Positions 21,410 to 35,505 of a stretch of DNA of 64,000 nt are shown here, piece by piece. The number at the start of each line of letters is the position of its first letter. Within the stretch, counting starts at the first letter, position 1. The notes under the pieces were generated by a model, which saw only the letters and a program-made list of their open reading frames with translations, was not told the DNA's origin and did not search any database. This stretch comes from Nannobrachium achirus. Lineage: Eukaryota > Chordata > Actinopteri > Myctophiformes > Myctophidae. The translations under genes were made by a program, and so were the position numbers. The stretch lies in NCBI GenBank assembly GCA_963921795.1, contig OY997659.1:24598659-24662658 (forward strand), in the 5' to 3' direction.

Positions 21410-22264
21410 AGTTAGGGAAATCTGGGAACTGAATCTAAATCACTAGCTTTCTTCGCAAATGTGTTCATAAAGTGTCTACTATCACCTCTGAACGTTGTCA
21501 GACCCAACTCCCTTGACATACTTTGTGGGAGCCAATCAAAGTTGGGGTATCGGGATACCCAGGGCCTGGGATTAAAGGTGGAAAAATTAAAAATGGCCAC
21601 TATGAATGTATGAGGTGTGTAATTAGGGTATTGTTGGGCTGCTGAATCCATTCCAACCTTTAGTTATCACATCAGTAAAAATGACTCATTGGCCATAGAA
21701 AAGGCCTAATTGGCTAAGGCTTAGCCAATCATGTCATTCGAGTTCACCTGTGTCCTGTTAGTCCATATGTTTTAAACCCTGTGTTTGAGTGTTCCTTGTC
21801 AGATTGCATCATGTTATCCTGTGTGTCATGATGTGTGCTTACCCACCTGATCTTGAATAGTTCTCATGAATTCAAACCCTACTCCAACCTTTTTTTTTAT
21901 TGCCAATATTATATGTCTCCTGGGCACACAAAAGTAGGTGTGGCCTATTTTATGGCCAAGGATTCATTTTAACTGAAAACGAATGGTTGGAATAGATTCA
22001 GCAGCCCAAAAATACCCAAATTACACACCTCATACGTTCATATTGTCCAATTTATCCATTTTTTATTTCCCCCCCTTTAATCCCAAGCCCTCGGGATACC
22101 CAATAACTTTGATTGGCTCCCACAAAGTATTTCAAGGGAATTGGGTTTGACAAAGTTCAGAGGTGATAGTAGACACCTTTATGAACACATTTGTGAAGAA
22201 AGCTAGTGATTAAGATTTAGTTCCCAGATTGGTCTAGCAATAGGCTAACTTTCCCTAACAGTGT
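21410..22264. mobile_element. 850-bp palindromic (foldback) element
   Basis: The left arm begins GTTAGGGAAA, then TCTGGGAACTGAATCT, CACTAGCTTTCTTCGCAAAT, ATAAAGTGTCTACTATCACC. The right arm is its reverse complement ending CTAGTGATTAAGATTTAGTT, CCCAGATT, TTTCCCTAAC. The arms are about 250 bases with many small differences and a roughly 300-base unpaired centre (21670-21970). There is no coding capacity. Confidence 0.85.
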
Positions 22265-22845
22265 TGTCCTGCATGGGTGTGTGTAGTAGTAAGGAAATTA
22301 CATGATTACCAAAGTAGATTGATTGATTGAATACTTTATTGAGCTTTGCATAGGAAAAGTACACAGCAGTACAGTTCGCAAGTATTCCTAGGTACAAGGT
22401 CAACTAAAAGGATAAAGACCACAAGAAAGCTGTTTGTTTGCATTGTACTCAATTCATACGACATTAAATGACAGACAAATAAAACACAGTACTATGCAAA
22501 AAATATCATATGAAAGGGTAAAGGGTTCATTGTCCTGGGAGCGTGATCAGCAGATTACATGGCAATTCTCCTATTAGATCTTTAGATACCTTTATTGCAG
22601 GAACTCTGGGCCTAATAGGCTCTGACTATGCACAGCAGCCACATAGGAAAGAAATTGGGCATCTTCCTTCACAGGGCTTAGTTATACTAATTGTCTCCAC
22701 CAGCCGAAGGCAGGGGGAGAGTATGTTTTCGCCCCTTTCCGTGCGTCCGTCCGTCCGTGCGTGCGTCCGTGCGTCCGTCCTCCGAGTTTGTTACCAGCTA
22801 ATCTCCGGCGCCGTTGGCCCGGACGCTGCCAAAATGAGCACACAC

Positions 22846-23560
22846 ACTCCCTGGATGCCAATTCAGAACCTCTGCCCCACATTTTTCAAATGGCCCTGTT
22901 CTAGCGCCACCATGAGGCCGATGTTTGCAAAACACATTTCTGTACACTACTCCTACAGATTTTGTCCAAAAATCACGCAAATCGGTAGACAGCATCTCTA
23001 CAGTCATGTGATTGACACGGATCTCTCTGATTGTCCATATTCCATCCTGATTGGCTGATATTGGCTTTCAAAGTTTGTAAGATTGGTCCATTTTGGACAA
23101 AATGCCTCATATCACAAATGCAGAGTGCAATTAACATGAAATCGCGCACACAGGTTCCCACTAGGCCGAGGAAGAAATGCCACTTCAAATTTTTGAAATC
23201 AGCCTCATGGTGGTGCTATAACAGGCCGATTCGTGGTTTTACCTATAACTCCACCGATCCATTTCAAACTTTGTAAGCACACTCCCTGGATGCCAATTCA
23301 GAACCTCTGCCCCACATTTCTCACATGGGCCTGTTCTAGCGCCACCAGGAGGCCAATTTGTGCAAAACTACCTTTTGGCCAGTACTCCTACAGATTTTGT
23401 CCAAAAATCACACAAATCGGTAGACAGTATCTCTACAATCATGTGATCGACATGGATCTGTCTGATTGTCCATATTCCATCCTGATTGGCTGAGATTGGC
23501 TTTCAAAGTTTGTAAGATTGGTCCATTTTGGACAAAATGCCTCAAATCACAAACAGCACA
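22846..23560. repeat. Direct duplication of a ~300-base repeat module
   Basis: CTCCCTGGATGCCAATTCAG starts near-identical blocks at 22846 and 23281. Each contains TCTAGCGCCACCA, CCAAAAATCACACAAATCGG and TCTGATTGTCCATATTCCAT. It is distantly related to the 130-bp units (shared CTAGCGCCACC..AGGCC and AAATCGGTA.ACAGTAT). Confidence 0.75.
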
Positions 23561-23763
23561 TTGGGAGAAATTAGGGGTTCAGCGTCTTGCTGATTTATTT
23601 CCTCCTGATTTGCCTCTCTGAAAAAAGCCACTTTAGTACAAAAATGTTTGGAAGATTTTGTGGATTGTGACCATGGGTCTAAAGAATCGTTCAGAAGCGG
23701 TGTTCACATTCAAGCTCCCATTGGGAGCCTGTGTCTAAAAAAAAATCGAACCTCTGTTCGAAG

Positions 23764-24055
<292 letters not shown>

Positions 24056-24069
24056 AAAATGATTTAAAC

Positions 24070-24150
24070 TAGTGAAAACAGCCGATCTACAAGCACACAA
24101 CGCCTCGCACTGCGAGGCGTTGTGTGCTTGTAGATCGGCTGTTTTCACTA
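24070..24150. repeat. Perfect 81-base inverted repeat, palindrome family 1
   Basis: Two 40-base arms, TAGTGAAAACAGCCGATCTA.. and its exact complement, flank a single central C at 24110. It is the best member of the family. It would form a hairpin in either strand. Confidence 0.97.
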
Positions 24151-24444
24151 CTTTTGTGCAACGGCCTTGTCTGATGAAGCAGGGCTTTGCTTTGCGAAAG
24201 AACATACAAATTTGAAACTTGGAGATACGAGGTTTACACCCGACAGCGACAATATGTATTTTGTCATTTCCAATATATTAGGGGTCTTTAATCTCCTAAT
24301 CTATGGGCCCCCCTCAGAGCAGTACAGGGCCCTTTTGATCTGAAAACCCATGCAGAATAAGATCTAATTTCGCCCCTGGGTGGAAACCTCATTATGTCAA
24401 AACTGTTCCAGTACTTTTCAGGATTCAAATTCAAAAGTAGCAAA

Positions 24445-24495
24445 AGCAGCAGATCTAAAAGCTCAAAACGAGTGGCTTCGTGCTGCGTTTCCAAC
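24445..24495. repeat. Half-copy of palindrome family 1
   Basis: AGCAGCAGATCTAAAAGCTC followed by AAAACGAGTGG resembles the left arm of the family, without a matching right arm. Confidence 0.45.
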
Positions 24496-24536
24496 TGACA
24501 GATCTGAAGTAGGGCTTTACAAAAAAACTTAAATTG

Positions 24537-25189
24537 TTAACTCTTTGAGTGCCAATCCCGAACTAGTTCGGCTTTATTAGCGTATCGTAGAGTGCCGATC
24601 CCGAACAAGTTCGGCTTTTAAAAAAAAAAAAAAAAAATGTTTTTTTTTTTTTTTTTTTTTAATTTTTTGAATTTTTTTTTTTTTTTTTTGGACCCCATCA
24701 AATCTGGTGAACATGATTTCAATCGCGATTTTGCATGTTCCACCCCCATACAACCCCATCTAACATACAGGGCAGCCATTTTTGTTTACATTACATGTAA
24801 AACATAATGGCGATTATCTCAAGAATGCCTGAACGGATTTCCAATCGGATTTTTTTTTTTGAAAGCTGTGAACAAACTGCACAAATCCACTCCAATGCAA
24901 TCCAGGATTGCATTGGATTTTTTAGAGCTCATTCTTCTCTGTTTTTTTCCCATGCATGAGGTGTGCAAGGTTTAATCATGGCTAAGTTGACGAAAATAAG
25001 GCTTCTAAAATGCTTGGTAGCCAATAGCTAACTTCAAGCTAACTTCATCCTCTTCCTGTACATGCACAAAGGAAAGTGTTCAGGCAAGTCATGGCTCCAG
25101 GGCTTGGGCATGCATTACCAGCATATCTCTATTATTCTCTGGTCACTGGGCGCCCTCTAGTGGTGATAGGCTGGCACTCAATGAGTTAA
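24537..25189. mobile_element. piggyBac-like non-autonomous element 1
   Basis: Both ends carry TTAA followed by an inverted repeat: TTAACTCTTTGAGTGCCA on the left, and TTAACTCATTGAGTGCCA as the complement of the right end. TTAA ends with (C)CCTTTGAGTGCCA-like terminal repeats are characteristic of piggyBac-type elements. The inside holds the palindrome CCGAACTAGTTCGG and an A/T homopolymer stretch (24617-24690). There is no transposase. A sister copy is at 41641-42317. TTTACAAAAAAACTTAAAT flanks the element on both sides (24517-24535, 25198-25216). Confidence 0.75.
24617..24690. repeat. A/T homopolymer stretch
   Basis: A run of about 17 A followed by two long T runs inside the piggyBac-like element. 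Foldback-prone and likely variable in length. Confidence 0.9.
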
Positions 25190-26690
25190 GTAGTTGTTTA
25201 CAAAAAAACTTAAATACGAAGAAGGCATCTCAAATATGGAGATAGGAGTTTTCTGCCCGACAGCAGTGATATTATGTTCCTATTTGAAAGCAGCCAAGAA
25301 TCTCCACAGGGGACAACAGGCTATTATAAAAACCAAAACCTGTATTATACATAAACATTATTAAATAGTTATTTTTGTTAACAATATACAGTAGTACTGG
25401 CTCTGCAGGAGTGTTGGTCCCCTCCTCCTCTTAAAGCTTTCTTATTCCATTCTGTCTTTTCACAACAGGAATAAAAAAGAAAAGAAAAACACTATTTAAG
25501 TGTCTTAAAGGGATGCACTGATATTTTGAATATTTTACTACTGTTTTCATACATGACACATTAAAGTGTGCAACACATTTCTTCATAATCAATTATCAAA
25601 ACCATCCCCTATCACTAAGGTGCTTGTTGATACCTTGGTACAAAGGAAAATGCTCTTTGTTGGAGTGCCAATGTAAAAAAAAAAAAAAAAAAAACATTTT
25701 ATCCAAAGTACCTTGGTGGGAAATAAATAGACCAAAATTCAAGATGTCAAGGCATCCATTTGTTTCCGTAACACCAGCCAATCCCTTTAAAAAGGTATCA
25801 ATTTCTACTACTAGCTGGTCAAAAGTTAACTTTCGTTAACAGATTCAGGAAAACAGGAAGTATTGCATTGTGTAGCCTACATCCAGTCTCAGAAGAAATG
25901 GTTAATTACCTGAGTTGTGCCTAATGTTAACATACTGCACGTCAGCAACCATAAATTGCTCTGTGCAGTTTGTTGCAGTGAAATGTTGCACGGTTGCTGA
26001 CTGTGAAAATGCTGTCACTCAAGGACCCCTGGGGGTCCCCCAGTTGGCCCTTTGAGAGGACAAAGTTACACACTTTGTCCTCCCAGTGATTCTAACTCCT
26101 AAAAGTCTACAGTTGGGGACATTGGCCACCCTGGTCAAAAGACAGACAGTAAGGGACACCACAGACAGACAGGAGGGACATTGACCACCCCAGTCAACAG
26201 ACAGACAGACCAGTCACACTTCTGTTGACCGAGTGTCTGCCATTCTTGAACCCAGGTTCATTAAAGCAATGCTGGTCTTCTAACCTCACCCATCGCAAAA
26301 TAACAACTCTGCTATCTATGTTCTGTATGTAAGCCACAATATAACAATATATGAACTCCACTGTACTGAAAATGTGTGTCGGCTATATAGATTCTCTGGC
26401 TATAAATGATGGGGGGGGGGGGGATCAGCTGGCATTGAATCGTAAGCTACATAGAAGCTACAGGTAGGGAGCAGGTGCATGATGGAACAAACATGGCTGT
26501 GGATATGATTCTCCAGTGACCAGAGGTCATATTCAGTCCACCCACAGCTCTGTTTGTAGAACTATTCACCGCTTTATCGCAAATCGAGCCGAGACACTTT
26601 ATCAGTGGTTCTCAAAGTGGGGTCCAGGGGTGCTCCGGGTTCCTTGGGGGTGGGAGGGCGGTTCCAAATGGACCCTTACAGGTCTGTAAC
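25190..26690. other. Non-coding DNA with short hairpins
   Basis: Contains an A run (25677-25694), a perfect hairpin GAGGACAAAGT-TACAC-ACTTTGTCCTC (26056-26082), diverged CAGA-rich repeats (26130-26215) and a G13 run (26411-26423). No supported gene. Confidence 0.5.
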
Positions 26691-26691
26691 T

Positions 26692-26814
26692 CAGAGAGTG
26701 TACAAAACGGAACCAAATGGATCCTCACAGGTCTGTAACTCACCGAGTGTACAAATGGAACCAAATGGATCCGTAAGCGGGTCCATTTGGTTCCATTTGT
26801 ACACTCTCTGAGTT
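26692..26814. repeat. Foldback repeat, palindrome family 2 (complex)
   Basis: Two direct copies of GTGTACAAA(A/T)GGAACCAAATGGATCC-type sequence (from 26692 and 26738) are followed by an inverted copy TCCATTTGGTTCCATTTGTA ending at 26814. The inner pair 26749-26814 is a near-perfect palindrome. Confidence 0.75.
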
Positions 26815-27043
26815 ATGGGTTTTGAAATGAAAACGTTTGAGAACCACTGCACCACAGAACCAACCTATCAGCAGGAGAGCAACACGCAGTCGAGTGCGTT
26901 TCAAAACACACTGTACAGTAGACCTGGAGCAGCTGGCAGAAAGTATTTCCCACTCCAGCTGCTAACGTTGCTCCAGCAACAAGGAAGAAAAGATCTTTCT
27001 CAGAAGAACCCAAACGGTGTGTGTGTGTCCACTACTCTGTTCC

Positions 27044-27222
27044 TCAGATCTGGGTGTGTGTTTTGGGAGGGGGCTCCAGTTTCCGCGACAGCGCGGTGAG
27101 GATGAGGGTGAACTTGTTGAAGCGATCGGACTGGTTCACGGTGGCTCCACGACTCCCCCAGAGCAGCCGCAGCTGAAAGTCTGTCTTGAACACTTCCAGG
27201 AGGTCTTCATCACACTGGAAGC
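27044..27222 (-). CDS. Downstream (probably last) exon of an unrecognised gene
   Basis: The minus-strand acceptor TGTGTGTAG|GCTTCC (exon from 27222) opens a frame that joins in phase to the exon at 27756-27959: CAA G + GC TTC gives Q-G-F. The peptide runs GFQCDEDLLEVFKTDFQLRL, LWGSRGATVNQSDRFNKF, TLILTALSRKLEPPP, then KTHTQI and a stop at 27044. No good splice donor precedes the stop, so this may be the C-terminal exon. It looks like helical, HEAT/ARM-type sequence, but I do not recognise the family. Upstream exons would lie at higher coordinates across a repeat-rich intron. Codon use and amino-acid composition look like real coding sequence. Confidence 0.6.
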
Positions 27223-27395
27223 CTACACACAGATTTGAAGAAATTAATAGTCTTTTCAAGGTTATTACCCAAAGCTGCACTCATTCTGTGAGTCATTACA
27301 GTATATAGTCGCTGTCAGGGAGAAACCTTGCATCTCCATATTTAACTTTTGGCAGATCAATGCCGTACCTCGTCATAATACAGTATAACATGAGC

Positions 27396-27460
27396 AGCGA
27401 AAACAGCAGATCTACAAGCTCACAACGCATCTCATCGTAACATGTTGTGAGCTTGTTGTG
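27396..27460. repeat. Palindrome family 1 member
   Basis: AGCAGATCTACAAGCTCACA on the left faces TGTTGTGAGCTTGTTGTGAG on the right. The arms are imperfect. Confidence 0.65.
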
Positions 27461-27473
27461 AGTCACTAACTAT

Positions 27474-27517
27474 GAGAGTGTACAAATGGACCCGTAAGGG
27501 TCTATTTGTACACTCTC
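27474..27517. repeat. Palindrome family 2, clean member
   Basis: GAGAGTGTACAAATGGACCC, then GTAA, then GGGTCTATTTGTACACTCTC: 20-base arms with one mismatch. Confidence 0.9.
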
Positions 27518-27755
27518 AGAGTTACAGACCTTTTATGGTCATTCAGTGCTATCTCTTTATGTGTTTCAGGTAATATTATTGCCCACAAATTTTGTATGTC
27601 CGTTAACCCTGCAAGGCCGTTAACAAAAGCCAGCATGGCAATGACCCCTGGTTATGGACATACTAAGGTTTCCACGCGACAGCGACAGTATATATGTATA
27701 GATCAGATAGGATAACATACAGTAGTAGTAAACCATAAAGGCTAAACTTGGGTAC

Positions 27756-27959
27756 CTTGTAAAGCCGTCTGTGTGCTGGCTGTGTAGCTGTGTGCGTTGT
27801 GTGCAACGCTGCGTGCAGACTGCAGGTGGCGCAGCATGATGTCACAGCCCTGCTCGCTGGTCTCCCACAGCTCCGCCCCCTCCGGAGTGATTGACGGCCG
27901 TTCCATCAGGGTGAGGAGGGGCAGCAGCAGAGGCACGCACACCACAGGGGGGAGGGACG
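27756..27959 (-). CDS. Internal exon of an unrecognised gene
   Basis: On the minus strand an acceptor (TCATTCTCAG) precedes a 204-base exon ending in the donor ACAAG|GTACCC (27756/27755). It holds 67 full codons plus 2 + 1 split bases: SLPPVVCVPLLLPLLTLMER, PSITPEGAELWETSEQGCDI, MLRHLQSARSVAHNAH, ..TALQ. The end phase (one base) fits the start phase of the exon at 27222 exactly. The hydrophobic leucine-rich start and helical remainder suggest an armadillo/HEAT-like fold, which is only an inference. I do not recognise the gene. The matching phases are the main evidence that both exons are real. Confidence 0.6.
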
Positions 27960-28014
27960 CTGAGAATGACAGGAATGTTTGTTTAGTACAAATCAGAATG
28001 AGTTGCCTTGTTTA

Positions 28015-28150
28015 ACCTTTATCCAGTGGTGTAAAGTAACTAAGTAGATTTACTCAAGTACTGTACTTAAGAACAATGTTGAGGTATTTGTACTTTACTT
28101 AAGTATTTCCAATTCCCAATACTTTTACTTCTACTCCACTACATCTCGGA
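28015..28150. mobile_element. Fish MITE fragment (CCAGTGGTGTAAAGTAACTA type)
   Basis: TCCAGTGGTGTAAAGTAACT, TACTTTACTTAAGTATTTCC and TACTTTTACTTCTACTCCAC form the characteristic end of a short element widespread in teleost genomes. Only one end is present; it stops before the element at 28194. Confidence 0.7.
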
Positions 28151-28193
28151 TCCAAATATTGTACATTTATATGAAAATCACACCCGTGTGAAG

Positions 28194-29004
<811 letters not shown>

Positions 29005-29126
29005 AAAAGAATGTATTTTTTTTCTTGGGCCTATTGTAGTGCTAGTGGAAGGACCATGGTGTCACTAGGGACCAAGCACAGCTAATTCCAGTAGTTTTCA
29101 AATGCCGGTATGTTGTTTGGAATCTA

Positions 29127-29884
29127 AGGCTGGATTTAGACTGCAGTCAAATCCAGCCTGAATCTGATTTAGTTCTCAAATCGTTCTTTTGGCCCGACTG
29201 TTCACACTGCATTTGCAAGTGACAGATCTGATCTGTGTGTTCAGACTGATTTTAACAACTTCAACCCAAAGTGCCCTGCGTCGACATAATCTGCTTTGGT
29301 TACCGTGGTAACCACATGACTTTTCTCTTTTTATGTGTTTTTCAAGTTTTACATTTTCCTCTGACATTGCAGTTAGGACCTTCTGAACCCATTTTCTGCC
29401 ATGCCGTGCCCGTGAGATATGTCTTCATATATTGCCTTACTTGTTCCTGTAGGCTACATTTCTCATGTACTGAAGCATCCTGCCATGCAATGTGCTAGGA
29501 GACGTTGAATTTCTCCGTCTGTCCACTGAATGCTGCTCGCCATTTCTTCTGTAGTGTAAAACTTATGCTAAACTATTCTTTTATTTTCATTACACCCTCA
29601 AAATGCATGACATCAGTGGGGCTCGGGTCAAGCTGCAAGTTACGTTTTCGACAGTTTCATATGTGACTTGGCTCGTTAGATCAGGTTACTGCGTTCAGAC
29701 TGTGACACAACTTTAGAAATCAGATTTGAAACCACCTCTGGATGTGGTTTGTAAAAATCGGATTTCATGTGACCTGCATGTGACTTGTCTGCATTAGACT
29801 AATTTAAGCAAATCAGATTCCAATCTTGATGTGACACAGATCTGATTCAGGCTGGATTTGGCTGGCAGTGTAAATCAGGCCTAA
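29127..29884. mobile_element. DNA transposon remnant with ~40-bp terminal inverted repeats
   Basis: The left end GGCTGGATTTAGACTGCAGT, CAAATCCAGCCTGAATCTGA and the complement of the right end (GGCCTGATTTACACTGCCAG, CCAAATCCAGCCTGAATCAG) match over about 40 bases. No coding capacity seen. Superfamily uncertain (hAT-like by appearance). Confidence 0.7.
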
Positions 29885-29889
29885 GACCA

Positions 29890-30609
29890 GGACCAATGGC
29901 CTCCCTAAAAATAGGGTTGGAAAATATATATTGCAGTCTATAGTATAATAAAACCCTGGTTAAGAAAGAAAATGTTATTAATTTGATCAGCATTATCAAT
30001 GGGTAAATAACTTATTTTAAATGCAAAAAAATACAAAATAGCTGGCTATAGTATTAGAATTAAGGTTACATTGGCTGCAAGTCTCCCTTTGAGCACTAGA
30101 TGTCACTGTTGGCCTTATTATGGTGACTAAAAGGGTGTACCTTCAGGCAGACCAACCAATGTGCTCTGCAGTCAGTCTTCACACTGACAGTATGATGGAT
30201 AATATCAGCAACCTGCTACAGTGGATATAGACTATATTTTATTGTGTTAAGAATCATCATGGATGATAGGCAGCTGAGAAAAGTTTTGCATGCTCTGCAT
30301 GTGCACAAATAACAAAGCGGCATTGTGAAGTCCATTTTTTGTAGTGATGAATGACAAGCATAACAAAATGACTGATTGTGATTACTGCAATGATGGATTG
30401 CAGAGTAAGAGGGAAAATACTGTCAACACAACAGGGAAAATACCGTCAACACCATACAGAGGCTATTAACTCTGACTGTTGGAAATGTGGAATAGGCTGT
30501 GGTATACTACAGCATACATCATTGTAGGTTAATTGCCCTGTAGTTGTGCAACTAATTGTTGTACAGATTAAGGAAATGCATACTAGTAAGACGCCTCAGG
30601 GAGGGACAT
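29890..30609. other. Single-copy non-coding DNA
   Basis: No gene recognised. It contains a small direct duplication, GGAAAATACYGTCAACAC (about 30412 and 30435). Confidence 0.5.
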
Positions 30610-31577
30610 GCGACCTCACCCTAAAGGGTGAGGTCGCGCCAATTCTTGGCCATTCTGTCCAGTGATGTATATCGGACCAGTTGCACCAGACCCCTGCATG
30701 ATAGTCAACATGTGATATCAGAACATGCCCATATATGGGCATTACCAGATATGGGCATTCCCAGATATGCGCTTACTATTAATGACATCGNNNNNNNNNN
30801 NNNNNNNNNNNNNNNNNNNNNNNNNNNNNNNNNNNNNNNNNNNNNNNNNNNNNNNNNNNNNNNNNNNNNNNNNNNNNNNNNNNNNNNNNNNNNNNNNNNN
30901 NNNNNNNNNNNNNNNNNNNNNNNNNNNNNNNNNNNNNNNNNNNNNNNNNNNNNNNNNNNNNNNNNNNNNNNNNNNNNNNNNNNNNNNNNNAAAACTGACC
31001 AAATGACCACCCCAACGGGGCTGCTCACGGGGAATTCCCGGGGACCACCCACTCCTGGTGCTCCAGAACGGATGCAAAAGTGGTGGCGCCCCCAGTGGAG
31101 GACCCCCTACAGTGCAGCTCACATAAAATGCCGTAACTCCGGCTAGGAGCGACCGGGACAGCCGGGGCCGGTACCTATTCGTCGCCTTGCGCGCGGAGAC
31201 CCCACCCCTCATTTCTCACATGGCCCTCTTCTAGCGCCACCATGAGGCCGATTCTTGCAAAACACATTTTTGGACACTGCTCCTACAATTTTTGCCCTAA
31301 AATCACGCAAATCGGTACACAGTATGTCTACACTCATCCCATCAACATGAATCTCTCCATATAGCACCACCTCCAGGCCGATTTTAAAAACACATTTTTG
31401 GACACTGCTCCTACAGATTTTGCCCTAAAATCACGAAAATCACTACACAGTATGTCTACACTCATGTCATCAACATGGATCAGGAAGATTTTGGCAAAAC
31501 ACATTTTTGCCCTATTTGTGGAGATAAGTGACCTTATGGTCGCTTATCTCCCGATTAGGGAGCCTTACTGGTGTTAA
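30610..31577. mobile_element. 130-bp-unit element, copy 2, with assembly gap
   Basis: It opens with a 13-bp perfect hairpin GCGACCTCACCCT-AA-AGGGTGAGGTCGC (30610-30637), and after the N gap continues with sequence near-identical to 63300-63560 (CCCAACGGGGCTGCTCACGG; GATGCAAAAGTGGTGGCGCC). Two 130-bp-type units follow, then the terminal ATCTCCCGATTAGGGAG and CTTACTGGT. Whether the 5' hairpin belongs to the same element is inferred. Confidence 0.6.
30791..30990. other. Assembly gap (200 N)
   Basis: Exactly 200 N, probably a nominal gap size. It falls inside the repeat element, where direct tandem repeats are expected. Confidence 0.99.
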
Positions 31578-34012
<2,435 letters not shown>

Positions 34013-34019
34013 TGTTTAG

Positions 34020-34630
34020 TTTGTGACACTAAAAGAGCTAAAGTGAGTCTGCAATGCGCTGGGTGTCGGGAGACATGGACTGTGTATAGCTGGCATGCAA
34101 AGCAGCTCAATGCCTTCCATATGAGATGCCTCGGGAGGCTGCTCAACATCAAATGGCCGGACAAGGTTCCAGACACTGAGGTCCTCCACAGGGCTGAGAT
34201 GGAGAACATCTAAGCCATGCTCAAGCACTCCCAGAGATGGACTGGCCTTGTCTGCCCCATGCCAGATGAACGCCTACCAAAAAGGCTGCTGTACCGCGAT
34301 CTACACCATGGCAAGCGCTCACACAGCGACCAGCGGAAGCGTTATAAGGATACCCTGAAGGCCAGACTCAAAAGTTGTGGCCTGGATCCAGAGAGACCTG
34401 GGAGGCCGATGCCCAACACCGCTCAAACTGGCGTTCTGCAGTCAAGCATGGTGTAGCAGAGTCTGAAGAGCGCCTCATCCATGAAGACGAACAAAAGCGA
34501 CAGCTCCGCAATACCAGTGCCAGTTCCTCCCTCTCACCCAGCCGGCCCCCAACTATAACATGCTCTCAATGCAACTGGACACATGCAATCGGACTCATCA
34601 GCCATCTTCGCACCTACAAGACATTGTGAA
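34020..34630 (+). pseudogene. Non-LTR retrotransposon RT C-terminal fragment
   Basis: Plus-strand peptide in shifted frames reads: RLLNIKWPDKVPDTEVLHRA, MLKHSQRWTGLVCPMPDERL, PKRLLYRDLHHGKRSHSDQR, KRYKDTLKARLKSCGLD, then RSNWRSAVKHGVAESEE. This is the typical C-terminal region of a fish LINE reverse-transcriptase ORF. Stops at about 34112 and 34211 and a frameshift near 34390 break it. Only the 3' coding end is present. Confidence 0.75.
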
Positions 34631-34744
34631 GTCACTTGGTAATCTTCGCAAGCGAAGGACGAACATGAGGAGCACCTCTGAATGTATCCATGAAATGATG
34701 ATGTATCCGTGAGCAAGTTTCATTGAAACCAAGAGGGAAATAGC

Positions 34745-35135
34745 AATAGACAGCAATTCCGGTTTACTTCCTGTATTTGTGTGACGTAGGCGGATATCTT
34801 TTTAGGAGACGGAAGTAGGTTTGGAGTCTATTCATTTCCAATGGGAGAGCTAACATGAACACAGCTTCTGAACTACTATTTCGCTCCATGGTCACTGAAC
34901 TAAATATTGGACCCGATCGTTACAAGCCACATAATATTCCCAAAATGTTCATACTAAAATGGCTTTTTCAGAGACACAAATTTGGAGAAAACATTATTAT
35001 CACCCTTTCTCTGTCCCAGAAACACACTCTTGCGGGATCTAGACCCAGTAAACAGGACTTTCGCGATATTTGCCGTCAGAAGCCGGCACCCACTTAGGAA
35101 GCTATTTGTAGGCCATGTCGCACTCTAGTGGCTCC
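34745..35135. repeat. Repeat module shared with the 18.4-19.05 kb transposon
   Basis: TTGGAGTCTATTCA, TTCCAATGGGAGAGCTAACA, TGCCGTCAGAAGCCGGC, CATGTCGCACTCTAGTGG and other strings match 18447-19050. This copy lacks the 18554-18798 insertion and shows the uninterrupted state. Confidence 0.8.
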
Positions 35136-35505
35136 AATCTGGTTGCACTTGGTATATTCTGATTGAAATGAATAGGTGGGGAGGGGTATCTCTCCTCTAT
35201 TTTTCTTTTTTTCTGTGCCTGGGACACACCCTAGGCTAAAGGGGATTTACTATTGGATGGGGGGGATATAGTATTCAGCTTTTTGGTCTTCAGACAACTT
35301 GTTGCATTTTATACTGTTTATTAAACTTGCTGACAAGAAATTGTTGCTCTGCAGTAATTTATATCGGACGATAAACAGAAATATCGGAGCCTAACTTGCC
35401 CTCTTTGTCTCAAATCTGCCATACAACAGAACAGGTAAAAGGAGAAACCACACCAAGGTGCTACATTTAAGGTTATTAATAATCACAAGACATAAAAGAA
35501 TATAT

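Noticed and set aside
21410-21420. TTAGGG at the ends of the 850-bp palindrome as telomeric sequence
   Set aside because: A single TTAGGG, not a repeat; simply part of the terminal arms.
30628-31212. Long frames spanning the N gap
   Set aside because: They exist only because N codons are read as open.
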